Shown here: piece after piece, positions 26,213-35,373 of the stretch
How the letters are laid out: the number at the start of each line of letters is the position of its first letter
Numbering within the stretch: the stretch's first letter is position 1
NCBI RefSeq assembly: GCF_023913755.1
Contig: NZ_JAMXBJ010000041.1
Coordinates: 1-64,000 of the forward strand
Length of the DNA: 64,000 bases
Direction of reading: 5' to 3'
From: Pseudarthrobacter cellobiosi
GTDB lineage: Bacteria; Actinomycetota; Actinomycetes; Actinomycetales; Micrococcaceae
Position numbers and translations under genes: made by a program
Notes under the pieces: model-generated
Told to the model about the DNA's origin: nothing
Database searches by the model: none
What the model saw: the letters and a program-made list of their open reading frames with translations, nothing else

Positions 26213-26707
26213 TTATTGTTCGGCTGCGCGTTTATTGAGCCGCAGCGGGACGTAGACCAGCAGCACCAGAAGGACCGCCAGCAGGATTCCGCCGGCGGTC
26301 AGGCCGGCGGTGCGGCCCGCTGTCACGTCGAAGACCAGGGCGGCTGTCCCGACACTGAGCATCCCCACGCAGGCCAAGGCAATTTTGGTAATGGTGTCTG
26401 CGCTGGAGACCAGGGTTTCCTTGAGCCTTTGGCGGAAGAGCCGGCGGTGGACGCTGACGGGAAGCAGGATAAAGGCGGTGGTCAGCGTCGCGATCACCAC
26501 GTTGACGAGGTAGAGGCCCACCTGGAAATTGTCCAGGTCCTCGAACCGCTGCTGGAACGGCAGCGTCAGGAGAAAACCGGCCAGGATCTGGACCCCGGTC
26601 TGCAGCACCCGGAGTTCCTGCAGCAACTCAGCCCAGTTCCGGTCAAGCTGCTCCTCGCGGGTTTCATTCCGGCCGGTGCTGCCGGTGAAGTCCTCCACAT
26701 CCGACAT
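26213..26707 (-). CDS. DUF6328 membrane protein
   Basis: A 164-residue protein with a polar N-terminus (about 35 residues with RNETREEQLDRNWAELLQELRVLQTG), then four hydrophobic helices separated by the loop SVHRRLFRQRLKETLV. This layout and the ELRV.QTGVQIL.GFLLTLPF motif match DUF6328, whose function is unknown. AGGAG stands four to five bases before the chosen ATG. It is followed after 50 bases by the DUF6766 gene and is divergent from the SDR gene. Confidence 0.78.
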   Translation of the reverse strand: MSDVEDFTGSTGRNETREEQLDRNWAELLQELRVLQTGVQILAGFLLTLPFQQRFEDLDNFQVGLYLVNVVIATLTTAFILLPVSVHRRLFRQRLKETLVSSADTITKIALACVGMLSVGTAALVFDVTAGRTAGLTAGGILLAVLLVLLVYVPLRLNKRAAEQ

Positions 26708-26795
26708 GTTTCTCCTTGCTCCGGGGCTAGGCGTGTGCTCCAAAACTAGGCGGAAGTTCCGCCAAGGGCAACGTTTGCTAAGTTTACTGATTGTT

Positions 26796-26827
26796 TCCTC
26801 CGGGCGATGGACTTGCTCCTCCGGGCG
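26796..26827. promoter_or_regulatory. TCCTCCGGGCG direct repeat in a divergent promoter
   Basis: TCCTCCGGGCG is found at 26796-26806 and 26817-26827, exactly 21 bases apart, between the DUF6328 gene and the SDR gene. A GTTT-N16-GGGCGA arrangement overlapping the first copy faintly resembles alternative (SigB-like) sigma sites. Both readings are tentative. Confidence 0.35.
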
Positions 26828-26893
26828 GGATAGTTTCGAAGTGCCGGTGCCGGCCGGAGCCCTTCGAAAACCGATTCAATGAAGAGGTGGACT

Positions 26894-27793
26894 ATGAGCG
26901 ACACGCAGAAACGGACAGACACGCCCACAGACCCCCGGGACGGCTATCACTCCGGGCCGTTTCCGAAGCAGGAACAGAAGCAACCGGGACTCACCGCGCC
27001 TATGGATCCCAAGCCGGATCATGGCGAACTCAGCTACCAAGGGCGCGGCGCGCTGCAGGGTAAGGCCGCGCTCATCACCGGCGGCGACTCCGGGATCGGC
27101 AAGGCGGCGGCCATCGCGTTCGCCCGCGAGGGGGCCGACGTCGCAATTTCCTACCTTCCGGAAGAAGAGGAAGATGCCCAGGACACGGCCGCCTGGATCC
27201 GCAAAGCGGGCCAGCGCGCGCTGCTGCTGGCCGGGGACGGACGGGAGGAGGAATTCAGCACCCGGATCGTCGCTGATGCCGTGGCTGAATTCGGCGGTCT
27301 GGACGTGGTGGTGCTCAACGCCGCCTACCAGAAGAACCGCGAGAGTTTCGAGTCCCTTCCTACCGAGGAATTTGACCGCGTCTTCAAGACCAATCTCTAT
27401 TCCTTGATCTGGACGGCCCGGGCCGCGGTTCCGCACCTGAAAGCCGGCGCCTCGATCATTACTACGGCTTCCATCCAGGCCTTTAAACCGTCGCCGGGGC
27501 TGATCGACTACGCCATGACCAAGGCGGCGCAGGTTGCCTTCACCAAGGCAATGGCCCAGGAACTCGGACCAAAGGGAATTCGCGTCAACGCCGTGGCCCC
27601 CGGTCCCATCTGGACCCCGCTGATCCCGGCCACGGAATGGCCGGACAAGCTGCCCACCTTCGGGCAGGACACGCCGTTGCAGCGCGCGGGTCAGCCGGCG
27701 GAACTCGCCGCGGCTTATGTGCTGCTCGCGTCCGATCAGGGATCCTACATCTCGGGGGCAGTGCTGCCGGTGACCGGCGGCAAGGGCCTGTAG
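26894..27793 (+). CDS. Short-chain dehydrogenase, YghA / general stress protein 39 type
   Basis: NAD(P)-dependent oxidoreductase of 299 residues. A 50-residue polar N-terminal extension (PFPKQEQKQPGLTAPMDPKPDHGELSYQG) is typical of the YghA/YdaD subgroup. The Rossmann site is ALITGGDSGIGKAAAIAFAREGADV; NAAYQ replaces NNAG; the catalytic Ser, Tyr and Lys are in TTASIQ and YAMTKAA. The C-terminal SYISGAVLPVTGGKGL closes the fold. Substrate is unknown; Bacillus relatives are general stress proteins. AGAGG precedes the ATG, and a small acidic-protein gene follows 42 bases later, probably in the same transcript. Confidence 0.88.
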   Translation: MSDTQKRTDTPTDPRDGYHSGPFPKQEQKQPGLTAPMDPKPDHGELSYQGRGALQGKAALITGGDSGIGKAAAIAFAREGADVAISYLPEEEEDAQDTAAWIRKAGQRALLLAGDGREEEFSTRIVADAVAEFGGLDVVVLNAAYQKNRESFESLPTEEFDRVFKTNLYSLIWTARAAVPHLKAGASIITTASIQAFKPSPGLIDYAMTKAAQVAFTKAMAQELGPKGIRVNAVAPGPIWTPLIPATEWPDKLPTFGQDTPLQRAGQPAELAAAYVLLASDQGSYISGAVLPVTGGKGL

Positions 27794-27835
27794 CGAAGTC
27801 TGCACGTCAGATTCACATCCACAACAGGAGGAACC

Positions 27836-28351
27836 ATGAGTCAGGACAACCAGCGCACGGAACCGGACGAGGAAGTGGGCGGCTACGGCACGCCGACGGC
27901 GGAACAGGAGGTGGGCGGCGCGGAGAACAAGCAGGTCGCCCAGCCCCGCGACGAAGAGGACTTTGATGCCGCCGGCCTGAACCAGAACAGCCCCGACGGT
28001 GAAACATTCGCCACGGGCACGCCCAATCTCAGCCACTTCGATGAGGAGGACAAGGACAGTGCCGGCGAGCCGGGTGCCGGCCGTTTCGGCGGCACCGATG
28101 ACCAGCATCATGCCGAAAGTGACACGAACGATCCCGGCTTCGAGCCGGGCGAACCGCCTATCCCGCGCGACGCCGACGTGCCCTCCGCCGAGGCGGAGAT
28201 CAACGACGCCAACGCCGATTCGCAGGGTTCTGAACCCTTCTCGTCGGAATCCGGACAGGATGCTGCCGGCCTGCCGGACGGCAGCGGAACCGACCACGCC
28301 AAAGACAAATCACCGAAGGACGACGGCGACGCAAGTTTCGACGCCGGGTAA
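27836..28351 (+). CDS. Acidic, disordered hypothetical protein
   Basis: A 171-residue protein rich in Asp, Glu, Gly, Pro and Ser with no hydrophobic core, so it is probably disordered. Short recognisable pieces are QPRDEEDFDAAGLNQNSPDG, ATGTPNLSHFDEEDKD and a Ser/Asp-rich tail ending in DGDASFDAG. No signal peptide, repeat or catalytic motif is seen. AGGAGG six bases before the ATG supports expression. It follows the SDR gene and may belong with the neighbouring stress genes. Confidence 0.65.
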   Translation: MSQDNQRTEPDEEVGGYGTPTAEQEVGGAENKQVAQPRDEEDFDAAGLNQNSPDGETFATGTPNLSHFDEEDKDSAGEPGAGRFGGTDDQHHAESDTNDPGFEPGEPPIPRDADVPSAEAEINDANADSQGSEPFSSESGQDAAGLPDGSGTDHAKDKSPKDDGDASFDAG

Positions 28352-28473
28352 GCACTGATCTATGCCCGACTGCGGTTTTTATGTGGCTGGACCACACCCT
28401 GGGGGCCTTCGCCGGACGTATCCTAGAAGCAGGTTTTGCAGTGGGCCACGCGTTTCGAACCTAGGCGTGGAAC

Positions 28474-29292
28474 ATGGCCGCGGAGACACCGGGAGAGCCG
28501 GGCTGGGAATCGCTTCCCGCCCCCCAGGATGTGGTGTTCGACAGCACGGATGTTGAAGACTTCCTTGCTGCGGTCACCCGCGAGTTCATGCGTGACATTG
28601 ACGGCGATTCCCGCGGGATCAGCTGGGCTGCCACCTTCTTCCGCCCTGGCTCTGCCCGGACCGCCGCCGCCGGCACCCCCGCGGCCCGCGCGGCAGACGA
28701 AGAACAGTGCTCGTTTGCCGACGGACCCGTACTGGAGGCCGTACGCACGGGGGATTTTGTGCACCTGGCCGACGTCGCCCGCGACCGGCGATGGCCGGGC
28801 TATGCCAGTGCTGCCGCGGACCACGGCGTCAGGTCGCTGCTGTCCATGCCCATTGCGGCCGCTGCCGGATGGAGCGCCGCACTGAGCCTCTACGCGTCCA
28901 CTCCCTACGCCTTCACCAGCGAGGACATCATCAGGACGCGCCGGTATGCGCGGCAAGTGGCCCGGTCGCTGTGGATGGTGGTGCGGGTGGCGGAGCGGGC
29001 CGAAGCCGGCGCGCAACTGGCGTTAGCCCAAAGCTCCATGGTGCTTATGGACCTGGCAGTGAGCACCCTCAAATCCGATTACGGGCTCGGCCATGAGGCG
29101 GCCCTGCAGTACCTCCGGACCGTCGCGCGGCACACCCGCCAGGGGCTTCGCGAGACCGCCCTGAATATTGTGGCTGCCTCGCGCCCGGACCCTGCCGGAC
29201 GTGGCCAGGAAAACGCCCCTTTCCGGGGACTCACTGGAATTGAAACCTCCTCCCTCAGCGAGGGACCCTACAAAACAGGGAGCACGGCATGA
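28474..29292 (+). CDS. GAF-ANTAR RNA-binding regulator
   Basis: A 272-residue regulator. Residues about 20-165 form a GAF sensor (FLAAVTREFM, CSFADGPVLEAVRTGDFVHLADVARDRRWPGYA, GVRSLLSMPI, SLYASTPYAFTSEDI). Residues about 175-235 form an ANTAR domain (AGAQLALAQSSMVLMDLAVSTL, LQYLRTVARHTRQGLRETALNIV), which binds paired-hairpin RNAs to block transcription termination. GAF-ANTAR proteins are common in Arthrobacter; the ligand is unknown. Its last four bases overlap the start of the next gene (ATGA), so the two are translationally coupled. Confidence 0.85.
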   Translation: MAAETPGEPGWESLPAPQDVVFDSTDVEDFLAAVTREFMRDIDGDSRGISWAATFFRPGSARTAAAGTPAARAADEEQCSFADGPVLEAVRTGDFVHLADVARDRRWPGYASAAADHGVRSLLSMPIAAAAGWSAALSLYASTPYAFTSEDIIRTRRYARQVARSLWMVVRVAERAEAGAQLALAQSSMVLMDLAVSTLKSDYGLGHEAALQYLRTVARHTRQGLRETALNIVAASRPDPAGRGQENAPFRGLTGIETSSLSEGPYKTGSTA

Positions 29293-30152
29293 ACGTCTGG
29301 AAACAGGACATTGCAGCCAAGAACACCGCTGTGGAACCGGCGCCCCACCCATGGCACCGGCTCGTGGCACTGGGCGATTCCTTTACCGAGGGGATCGGGG
29401 ATCCCGAGCCGCGCAGCGAGGGTGGTTTGCGCGGCTGGGCGGACCGTGTGGCCGAGGAGCTCAGTGCGAACCAGTCTGATTTCGCCTACGCCAACCTTGC
29501 CGTCCGGGGCCTGCTGGTACAGCAGATCCTCGACCACCAGCTTGCCGCGGCGGTCGCCCTGAAACCCGACCTGGTCACGCTCTCCGCCGGCGGTAACGAC
29601 ATTGTTTTCCGGCGCAGCGATCCTGACCGGCTCGCAGAAAAAATCGACGACGGTGTGGCACAACTGGCAAGGTCCGGCGCCACCGTGGTCCTCTTTGCCG
29701 GGCCGGACTGGGGTTCGACGCCTGTCTTTAGCCAGATCCGCGGCAAAGTGGCCATCTTCAATGAGAACCTCCACGCGGTGGCGGCCCGCCATGAGGCGGT
29801 CATGGTTGACCTGTGGTTCCTGCGCGAACTGTCGAACCCGGGCATGTGGGATCCGGACCGGCTGCACTTCTCACCGCTGGGGCACCACACCATCGCCGCG
29901 GCCGTGCTGAAGGCCCTGGGTGTCCCGCACACGCTGGAGCCGCTGGCGCCCAAGCCGCCGCTGCCCCGCAGTTGGAAGGAAGCCAGGACCGAGGACCTCA
30001 TCTGGGCGCGGGAATACCTGGTTCCATGGGTGATCCGGCAACTGAAGCACCCCGCAGAAGCGGAGCTGACCGCCAAGCGTCCCGAGCCGCAGCCGGTCTT
30101 CGGCATCGGAACCCCGCCCGGACCATTCATCGGCGGCGGTCACGCGGCCTGA
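29289..30152 (+). CDS. SGNH/GDSL hydrolase
   Basis: An esterase/lipase-type hydrolase of 287 residues. Block I is LVALGDSFTEGIGDP with the nucleophile Ser, block II Gly is in NLAVRGLL, block III is LSAGGNDIVF, and block V is DRLHFSPLGHH with the catalytic Asp and His. It has no signal peptide, so it is probably cytoplasmic, unlike most secreted GDSL lipases. The 60-residue C-terminal extension (AREYLVPWVIRQL..) is typical of actinobacterial members. Overlap with the GAF-ANTAR gene suggests shared control. Confidence 0.9.
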   Translation: MNVWKQDIAAKNTAVEPAPHPWHRLVALGDSFTEGIGDPEPRSEGGLRGWADRVAEELSANQSDFAYANLAVRGLLVQQILDHQLAAAVALKPDLVTLSAGGNDIVFRRSDPDRLAEKIDDGVAQLARSGATVVLFAGPDWGSTPVFSQIRGKVAIFNENLHAVAARHEAVMVDLWFLRELSNPGMWDPDRLHFSPLGHHTIAAAVLKALGVPHTLEPLAPKPPLPRSWKEARTEDLIWAREYLVPWVIRQLKHPAEAELTAKRPEPQPVFGIGTPPGPFIGGGHAA

Positions 30153-30194
30153 CGCAGGCGTCTGAGGCAACCGCCGGACGCAGGTGCGGACGGG

Positions 30195-31547
30195 TCAGCG
30201 CTTCTTCTGCGCGCGTTTCGCTGCTGCGTTGACGGCTGCCTTGACGGCGGGAGGCAGGCCCGCCTGCTCCGTTTCCGGTTCGGTCACCGAGCCGCGGACC
30301 TTCGCGATGGCTTTCATGCCGTGGTACATCACCAGGGCGGCGGCTGAGCCTAGGGCGATGCCCGTGAATGTTAGTTCCCCGATGGTCCACGTGTAGTCGG
30401 CAATGCCGATGATCAGGGCGACGGCGGCCGTGGTCAGGTTCACGGGGTTGGAGAAGTTCACCTTGTTCTGCACCCAGATCTTGACGCCCAGGATGCCGAT
30501 CATGCCGTAGAGCATGGTGGCGGCGCCGCCCAGCACGCCCGGAGGGACCGTTGCAATCAATTCGCCGAATTTCGGCGAGAAACTCAGCACAATGGCAAAG
30601 ACGCCGGCAACCCAGTACGCCGCCGTCGAATAGACCTTGGTGGCCGCCATAACGCCGATGTTCTCCGCGTAAGTGGTGGTGCCGGAGCCGCCGCCGATGC
30701 CGGCGAGGACCGTGGCGGCACCGTCGGCCATCAGCGCGCGGCCGGAGACGCCGTCGAGGTTCTGGCCGGTCATGGCCGCCACGGACTTCACGTGCCCGAT
30801 GTTTTCGGCCACGAGGACCAGTACCACGGGCACAAAGAGGCCAAGCACGCCCACGTGGAACTCGGGGGTCTGGAAGTGCGGGAGGCCGAGCCAGGCGGCG
30901 GCTTCCATTTTTTCGTAGCTCACTTCGCCGCGCAGCATGGCCACGAGGTAGCCCACCACTACGCCCACGAGGATGCTGAGCCGGCCGACGATTCCGCGGA
31001 AAAGAACGCTGACCAGGATGATGGTGGCCAGCGTGATCACGGCGGTGACGGGGGCGGCGTCGAAGTTCATTTTCGCCGCGGGCGCAAGGTTCAGGCCGAT
31101 CAGCGCCACGATGGCGCCGGTGACGATGGGTGGCATCAGCCGGTTGATCCAGCCCGCGCCGAACTTCTGCACGATCGCACCGATCAGGGCCAGTGCGACG
31201 CCGGCGAGCACCACTCCGCCCAGCGCGCCGGGCACGCCGAACTGCTGCTGGGACGCCATGATGGGCGCGATAAACGCGAAGCTGGAGCCGAGATAGCTGG
31301 GCACACGCCCCTTGGTGATGACCAGGAACAGCAGCGTGCCGATGCCGGAGAAGAAGAGGGTGGTGGCCGGCGGCATTCCGGTAATGATGGGCACCAGGAA
31401 GGTGGCTCCGAACATGGCTACGACGTGCTGCATGCCCACGCCGATGGTCAGAGGCCAGGCCAGCCGCTCATCCGGAGCAACCACGTGGCCGGGCTTAATC
31501 GATTTGCCGGTGCCGTGGAGCTTCCATTTCATTCCGAGCATGCTCAT
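30195..31547 (-). CDS. uraA: Uracil/xanthine permease (NCS2 family)
   Basis: Proton-driven nucleobase importer with about 14 membrane helices in 450 residues. Signature segments are VGMQHVVAMFGATFLVP, the FAFIAP helix, LVAENIGHVKSVA (with the substrate-binding Glu) and GIGGGSGTTTYAENIGVMA (second substrate Glu). The NCS2 motif with TTTYAENIG favours uracil over xanthine. The C-terminus is a basic tail. Its ATG overlaps the stop of an upstream serine-hydrolase-like gene by four bases. A RutE-like reductase lies nearby on the other strand, suggesting pyrimidine salvage or breakdown. Confidence 0.9.
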   Translation of the reverse strand: MSMLGMKWKLHGTGKSIKPGHVVAPDERLAWPLTIGVGMQHVVAMFGATFLVPIITGMPPATTLFFSGIGTLLFLVITKGRVPSYLGSSFAFIAPIMASQQQFGVPGALGGVVLAGVALALIGAIVQKFGAGWINRLMPPIVTGAIVALIGLNLAPAAKMNFDAAPVTAVITLATIILVSVLFRGIVGRLSILVGVVVGYLVAMLRGEVSYEKMEAAAWLGLPHFQTPEFHVGVLGLFVPVVLVLVAENIGHVKSVAAMTGQNLDGVSGRALMADGAATVLAGIGGGSGTTTYAENIGVMAATKVYSTAAYWVAGVFAIVLSFSPKFGELIATVPPGVLGGAATMLYGMIGILGVKIWVQNKVNFSNPVNLTTAAVALIIGIADYTWTIGELTFTGIALGSAAALVMYHGMKAIAKVRGSVTEPETEQAGLPPAVKAAVNAAAKRAQKKR

Positions 31548-32545
31548 GGTCGGGGCCTTTCAAAGGGGGTTGCCGCTGGGGCTGGGATCTTCCGGTGCAA
31601 CAATACCGCGCGCCCGGTCCGGGTTAAGCAAGTGCTATCGAGTGCCTTCCTCGCGATCCTCATTACTTCCCAGGCCAGCTCATTGCTGGGCGCGTAGGCG
31701 GTGAGGTTTAGCGGTCCAGGTGGATGCGCCAGGTTAATGGTGAGCCCGGCCAGGTACGCCGTGTCCAGCCGAACGCCGTCGATAGTGATGAAGCCATGGT
31801 CCATGTTTGCGGGTGCCGGGCCGGGGCCGGTCATATGCGTGCCGGTCAGCTTGTGGGGGTCGATAATGTCTGACCGGAAGATCTGGGCGATGGGCTGGCC
31901 GCGCAGGCGCTGCACCATGAGGCCAAGGGCAATGTAGTTCGCGTTGGCGTACAGCATGCGGTCGCCGGGCGTCAGCACCCAGGGCACGCTGGCTGTCAGG
32001 GCAAGAATTTCTTCAGCCGTGATGGGCTGCGTCAGCGCCTGCTGCAGGGTGCGCGACGTCAACTGCGTGTCGTGATAGTTGGGCGTGCCGCTCGTGTGCC
32101 GCAGGAGATGCTCCACCGTGACAGGGCCTGGCGGCTTCATCAGGCTGTCGAATTCGGGGAGGTGCCTCCCAGCCGGACCTTGGAGCTGGATGATGCCTTC
32201 CTCCACCAGTTTCAGGACCGAAACGGCAACCATGGATTTGGTGAAGCTGGCGACGTGGACCGGGTCGGTGACCTCGGCCGGCGTCGACGTTTCAAGGCTG
32301 CGGACCCCGCCTGCCGACGAAAAGGTCTCGCCATCGATCCGCGCCTCGATCAGGACTGCCGGGGCTCCGAGGTCCAGCATCCTTTTGCTGAATTCCTCCA
32401 GGATGGTCCGGTATGTCACGGACGCTCGGGTGACCTGGACAGGCGCCGGCGGCGCCGCTATGCAGCCCGTCAGCACTACTGCCACGATGGCGGCCAGAAC
32501 GGCTGAGAACCGGACCGGTGATGGGCGCTTCCTAGGCTCCGACAT
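31544..32545 (-). CDS. Beta-lactamase-family serine hydrolase, C-terminally atypical lipoprotein
   Basis: A lipoprotein of 333 residues: basic start, hydrophobic helix, lipobox LTGC with Cys28. It has the first two class C/PBP motifs, SxxK as SFTK at residues 100-103 and YAN at 199-201, together with HLLRHTSGTPNY. The third motif (HTG or KTG) normally 80-100 residues further on is missing: after GVRLDTAYLAGLTINLAHPPG the sequence runs into an unrelated tail and stops inside the uraA start. The C-terminus may have been lost or replaced, so activity is doubtful. ATG at 32545 is chosen because the upstream in-frame stretch has no signal peptide. Confidence 0.7.
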   Translation of the reverse strand: MSEPRKRPSPVRFSAVLAAIVAVVLTGCIAAPPAPVQVTRASVTYRTILEEFSKRMLDLGAPAVLIEARIDGETFSSAGGVRSLETSTPAEVTDPVHVASFTKSMVAVSVLKLVEEGIIQLQGPAGRHLPEFDSLMKPPGPVTVEHLLRHTSGTPNYHDTQLTSRTLQQALTQPITAEEILALTASVPWVLTPGDRMLYANANYIALGLMVQRLRGQPIAQIFRSDIIDPHKLTGTHMTGPGPAPANMDHGFITIDGVRLDTAYLAGLTINLAHPPGPLNLTAYAPSNELAWEVMRIARKALDSTCLTRTGRAVLLHRKIPAPAATPFERPRP

Positions 32546-32778
32546 GTCTTCACGTCCCTGCTGGGGTCGGGCGGCGCAGGGAGCACGATCAGGCAGGCTG
32601 CGCCTGTACTGCCCATGTTCCTCAGGCTCTCTGGAGGGGTCAATCGGAATTCCCGCCTCCGCTGTGGTGAACGTCACCTGTGTATTGGGAAGACGTCCGG
32701 CCTGCTTGAAGTTACAACTATGGAAAGCAGACCGCCGGCCCATCGATTGCGATGAGCTGGCCCAGCGAAAGGTACGCC

Positions 32779-33384
32779 ATGACTATTGCCCACGAAGAAG
32801 CGGTTATCGATTCGGCCGCCGTCGACGCCATTTTTGCCGAGGCCCGCACGGCCAACTCCTTCACCGGTGAGGTGACCGAGGACCAGGCCCGCGCCATCTA
32901 CGAGCTCACCAAGTTCGGCCCCACGGCTTTCAACTCCCAGCCCCTCCGCGTGACCTACGTCCGCTCGGACGAGGCCCGCGCCACGCTGGTCGACGCCCTG
33001 ATGCCCGGCAACAAGGCCAAGACCGCCTCCGCGCCGCTGGTTGCCATCCTCAGCTACGACACCGCCTGGGCCGAGCAGTGGGACAACTTCCTTCCCGAGT
33101 ACAACGCTCCGAAGGCCATGTATGACGCCGCCCCGGACCTGGCCGCGTCCACCGGCAACAACAACGCCCACCTGCAGGCCGGCTACTTCATCCTGGCCGT
33201 CCGGTCCCTCGGCCTCGCAGCCGGCCCGATGACCGGAGCCGACTTCGGCGCCATCGACGCCGCGTTCTTCCCGGCCGGCGACCAGAAGAGCTTCCTGGTG
33301 GTCAACATCGGCCAGGCCGGCGCAGACGCCTGGGGCGCAGCGAAGCCCAAGTTCAGCTACGAGGACGTTGTCCGCACCGTCTAA
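32779..33384 (+). CDS. Nitroreductase-family malonic semialdehyde reductase (RutE-like)
   Basis: A 201-residue FMN-dependent reductase of the nitroreductase superfamily, HadB/RutE branch. FGPTAFNSQPLRV provides the FMN-binding Ser-Gln-Pro, and LQAGYFILAVRSLGLAAGPMTGAD and SFLVVNIG complete the core. RutE reduces malonic semialdehyde at the end of uracil breakdown; the nearby uracil permease makes this plausible, but no other rut gene is present. AAAGG stands six bases before the ATG. The TAA stop overlaps the first base of a palindromic repeat cluster. Confidence 0.82.
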   Translation: MTIAHEEAVIDSAAVDAIFAEARTANSFTGEVTEDQARAIYELTKFGPTAFNSQPLRVTYVRSDEARATLVDALMPGNKAKTASAPLVAILSYDTAWAEQWDNFLPEYNAPKAMYDAAPDLAASTGNNNAHLQAGYFILAVRSLGLAAGPMTGADFGAIDAAFFPAGDQKSFLVVNIGQAGADAWGAAKPKFSYEDVVRTV

Positions 33385-33485
33385 CGCTCTCTCACTTTTC
33401 GCAGCTTAAACGCCGACGCTCTCTCACTTTCCTGAGGAAAGTGAGAGAGCGTCGGTCATTTAAGCGCATTTAGTGAGAGAGCGTT
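33383..33485. repeat. Nested palindrome built of four CTCTCTCAC repeats
   Basis: Copies of (A/G)ACGCTCTCTCAC at 33383-33395 and 33415-33427 face inverted copies at 33441-33453 and 33473-33485. The inner pair forms a perfect 20-base-pair stem (33413-33432 with 33436-33455) around a TGA loop, and the outer pair can form a second stem. It fills the space between the convergent reductase and phosphoglucomutase genes and should act as a bidirectional terminator. Confidence 0.85.
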
Positions 33486-33501
33486 CGTATTTCTCGGCAG
33501 G

Positions 33502-35160
33502 CTAGGCGATGACGCCGTCCACCAGCGCCTTGGCTTCCGCCTGGACCTGCTTGAGGTGCTCCTCGCCCTTGAAGGACTCGGCGTAGATCTTGTAGACGTC
33601 CTCGGTCCCGGACGGGCGCGCGGCGAACCAGGCGTTCTCCGTAACCACCTTGAGCCCTCCGATGGACGCGCCGTTGCCGGGCGCCTCGGTCAGCTTGGCC
33701 GTGATGGTTTCGCCAGCCAGTTCAGTTGCAGTGACGTCCGACGGCGAGAGCTTGCCGAGTGCCGCCTTCTGCTCCCGCGTGGCTGCTGCATCAATGCGCG
33801 CGTAGACCGGGGCGCCGAACTGGTCGGTCAGGCCCTTGTACAGCTGGGACGGTGACTTGCCCGTAACGGCGGTGATCTCGGAGGCCAGCAGCGCCAGCAG
33901 GATGCCGTCCTTGTCGGTGGTCCAGACGCTGCCGTCCAGCTTGTTAAAGGAAGCGCCGGCAGATTCCTCGCCGCCGAACGCGCCTTCGCCGGACAGCAGC
34001 CCCGGCACAAACCACTTGAAGCCCACGGGGACCTCAATCAGTTTGCGGCCCAGGCTTTCCGCCACCCGGTCGATGATCGAGGACGAAACCAGGGTCTTGC
34101 CCACCACCGAGTTGGGGTTCCAGCCGCTGCGGTTGCGGTAGAGGTAATCGATGGCGACGGCGAGGTAGTGGTTCGGGTTCATCAGGCCACCGTCGGGGGT
34201 CACGATCCCGTGCCGATCGGCGTCGGCGTCGTTGCCGGTGGCGACGTCGAACGCGGCTGAACTGCCGCCGTCGGACATCCTGTTGATCAGGGAAGCCATG
34301 GCGAACGGCGAGGAGCAGTCCATCCGGATCTTCTCGTCCCAGTCCAGGGTCATGAACGCCCACTGGGGATCCACGGTGGGGTTCACCACGGTCAGGTCCA
34401 GGTGGTGGCGCTCGCCGATCTCGCCCCAGTAATCCACTGCAGCCCCGCCCATGGGGTCGGCGCCGATGCGGACACCGGCCTCGCGGATGGCGTCCAGGTT
34501 CAACACAGACGGGAGGTCGTCAACGTAGCTGCTGAGGAAATCGAACTTGCCGGTGCTGTCCGCGGCCAGGGCGTCGGAGACGGGGACGCGCTTCACGCCC
34601 CGCAGGTCGTTTTCGAGGAGTTCGTTGGCGCGGTTGGCGATCCAGCCCGTGGCGTCGGAATCGGCCGGGCCGCCGTGCGGAGGGTTGTACTTGAAGCCGC
34701 CGTCTCCGGGCGGGTTGTGGCTGGGCGTGACCACAATGCCGTCCGCTTCCGGAGTGCCGGGCTGGCGGTTGTTGTTGTATTTGAGGATGGCGTGGCTCAG
34801 TGCCGGTGTGGGGGTGTAGCCGTGCCGCGCGTCGATCAGCACGTGTACGCCGTTGGCTGCGAGAACCTCCAGGGCGGAGTTCTGCGCCGGCTCGCTGAGG
34901 GCGTGGGTGTCCTTCGCCAGGAAAAGCGGGCCGGTGATGCCCTGCCCGGCGCGGTATTCCACGATTGCCTGCGTGATCGCGACGATATGTTTTTCGTTGA
35001 ACGACGCCTTGAGGCTCGAGCCGCGGTGCCCGGAAGTGCCGAACGCCACGCGCTGGCCGGGATCACCCAGATCCGGCGTGATGTCGTAATACGCGTCGAG
35101 GAGCGCAGTGATGTCAACAAGGTCCTGGGGTTGGGCAACTGTGCCCGCGCGGCTAGCCAT
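33502..35160 (-). CDS. pgm: Phosphoglucomutase (alpha-D-glucose phosphate-specific)
   Basis: Interconverts glucose-1-phosphate and glucose-6-phosphate. In 552 residues the four domains are visible: [11 protein letters not shown] near residue 40, the phosphoserine loop [17 protein letters not shown], metal-binding [10 protein letters not shown], sugar-binding GEESAG, and the phosphate-binding RPSGTED near the C-terminus. This is the bacterial Pgm type of about 550 residues. The start is the ATG of [11 protein letters not shown]; an upstream GTG-type reading adds eleven unrelated residues. No gene in the same operon is evident. Confidence 0.95.
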   Translation of the reverse strand: MASRAGTVAQPQDLVDITALLDAYYDITPDLGDPGQRVAFGTSGHRGSSLKASFNEKHIVAITQAIVEYRAGQGITGPLFLAKDTHALSEPAQNSALEVLAANGVHVLIDARHGYTPTPALSHAILKYNNNRQPGTPEADGIVVTPSHNPPGDGGFKYNPPHGGPADSDATGWIANRANELLENDLRGVKRVPVSDALAADSTGKFDFLSSYVDDLPSVLNLDAIREAGVRIGADPMGGAAVDYWGEIGERHHLDLTVVNPTVDPQWAFMTLDWDEKIRMDCSSPFAMASLINRMSDGGSSAAFDVATGNDADADRHGIVTPDGGLMNPNHYLAVAIDYLYRNRSGWNPNSVVGKTLVSSSIIDRVAESLGRKLIEVPVGFKWFVPGLLSGEGAFGGEESAGASFNKLDGSVWTTDKDGILLALLASEITAVTGKSPSQLYKGLTDQFGAPVYARIDAAATREQKAALGKLSPSDVTATELAGETITAKLTEAPGNGASIGGLKVVTENAWFAARPSGTEDVYKIYAESFKGEEHLKQVQAEAKALVDGVIA

Positions 35161-35373
35161 GGCACCAGCATGCCAGACGTGGGCTGGAGTCAAAACGCGC
35201 GGTCCATAATCCGGTCCCTATGACGCGGAAAAGTCCCCGCCGGACGCTTGGCAGCAAGTAGCTAAAGCAAGTACTCGCCCCAAAAGTACCTATATACCGG
35301 CTCCCCGCGACGCTGCTACGTTCGGAAAACTCAGGAATGAATGCTCGACGGCGGGGAGCGCCGCCGTCGGGCT

